Shown piece after piece: positions 51,480 through 64,000 of a stretch of DNA of 64,000 bases; position 1 is the first letter of the stretch, and the number at the start of each line of letters is the position of its first letter. The position numbers and the translations under genes are program-made. This DNA comes from Lanius collurio (Eukaryota; Chordata; Aves; Passeriformes; Laniidae), in NCBI GenBank assembly GCA_020086605.1, contig JACBWW010000021.1, positions 7,705,077-7,769,076 on the forward strand, in the 5' to 3' direction. The notes under the pieces were generated by a model, which did not search any database, had not been told where the DNA came from, and saw only the letters and a list, made by a program, of their open reading frames with translations.

Positions 51480-51729
51480 CCACCAAGGAGAAGGGCGTCT
51501 TTAGATTATCATGTATGTTATCTTATGGGAACATAGCAAAGAAACAATATTTGATGACATTATTAAATCTATTTTCTTGGCAACACCATCTGCCATTAAG
51601 TGCACTGCAGGCAGGATGTGACCCTCTGCATCTAATTCCACTATAAATTCATTCCTTCCAGCAATCTAAAAGCACTAAGGAACAGGATATTAAAAGATTT
51701 CGGGCCTGATCCAATAAGTTGTTGAACAA

Positions 51730-64000
<12,271 letters not shown>

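Larger units (their letters stand above)
43429..51729. other. Non-coding stretch up to the CpG-rich block, no gene seen
   Basis: Holds the poly-A run at 44.87 kb, the CR1 copy at 48.0 kb, the 25-bp palindrome at 51.04 kb and the A-rich tract at 51.43 kb. No exon of the EMI domain or first EGF repeat was recognised. Confidence 0.65.

Overview
The window looks like vertebrate nuclear DNA, most likely from a bird. Short CR1 LINE 3' ends with the typical avian terminus (an AAGGTCCCTTCCA-type block followed by a variant of ATTCTGTGATTC) are scattered through it. I see no Alu, L1 or other mammalian repeat. Coding DNA is confined to short exons with consensus splice sites, separated by kilobases of AT-rich, CpG-poor sequence. 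No bacterial, phage, plasmid, CRISPR or operon structure is present, and almost every long open reading frame is a chance ORF or a shadow.

Only one gene is firmly supported: three consecutive coding exons of a multiple-EGF-domain receptor on the + strand (51959-52205, 54108-54228, 59401-59537). Their junctions join cleanly (phase 1 in, then phase 2, phase 0, phase 2 out). Together they encode a run of laminin-type EGF-like repeats that fits MEGF11 better than its paralogue MEGF10. MEGF11 is a single-pass membrane receptor of the Draper/CED-1 family. The EMI-domain exons expected upstream and the remaining EGF, transmembrane and cytoplasmic exons expected downstream were not found, so the window is an internal slice of a long gene.

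Layout: 1-51958 is non-coding as far as I can read and is probably mostly a long phase-1 intron of MEGF11. It holds at least nine sense-strand CR1 3' fragments, one antisense CR1 end, one LTR-like remnant near 16.1-16.4 kb, a (TG)9 run, a 16-base poly-A run and several perfect inverted repeats. A CpG-rich block at about 51.73-52.27 kb surrounds the first MEGF11 exon. 52206-54107 and 54229-59400 are complete introns, each carrying one more sense-strand CR1 fragment. 59538-64000 is the start of the next intron.

I found no convincing new biological system. The points most worth checking are a 75-nt exon-like segment at 25786-25860, whose frame would fit a phase-1 cassette in this gene; an unidentified coding-like block on the - strand at 20495-21261; and the CpG-rich block over the first exon. 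Smaller points are a 25-bp palindrome of nuclear-receptor half-sites at 51042-51066, a composite hairpin at 5915-5969, and a perfect CRE formed at a CR1 terminus near 9955. All family comparisons are from memory; no search could be run.
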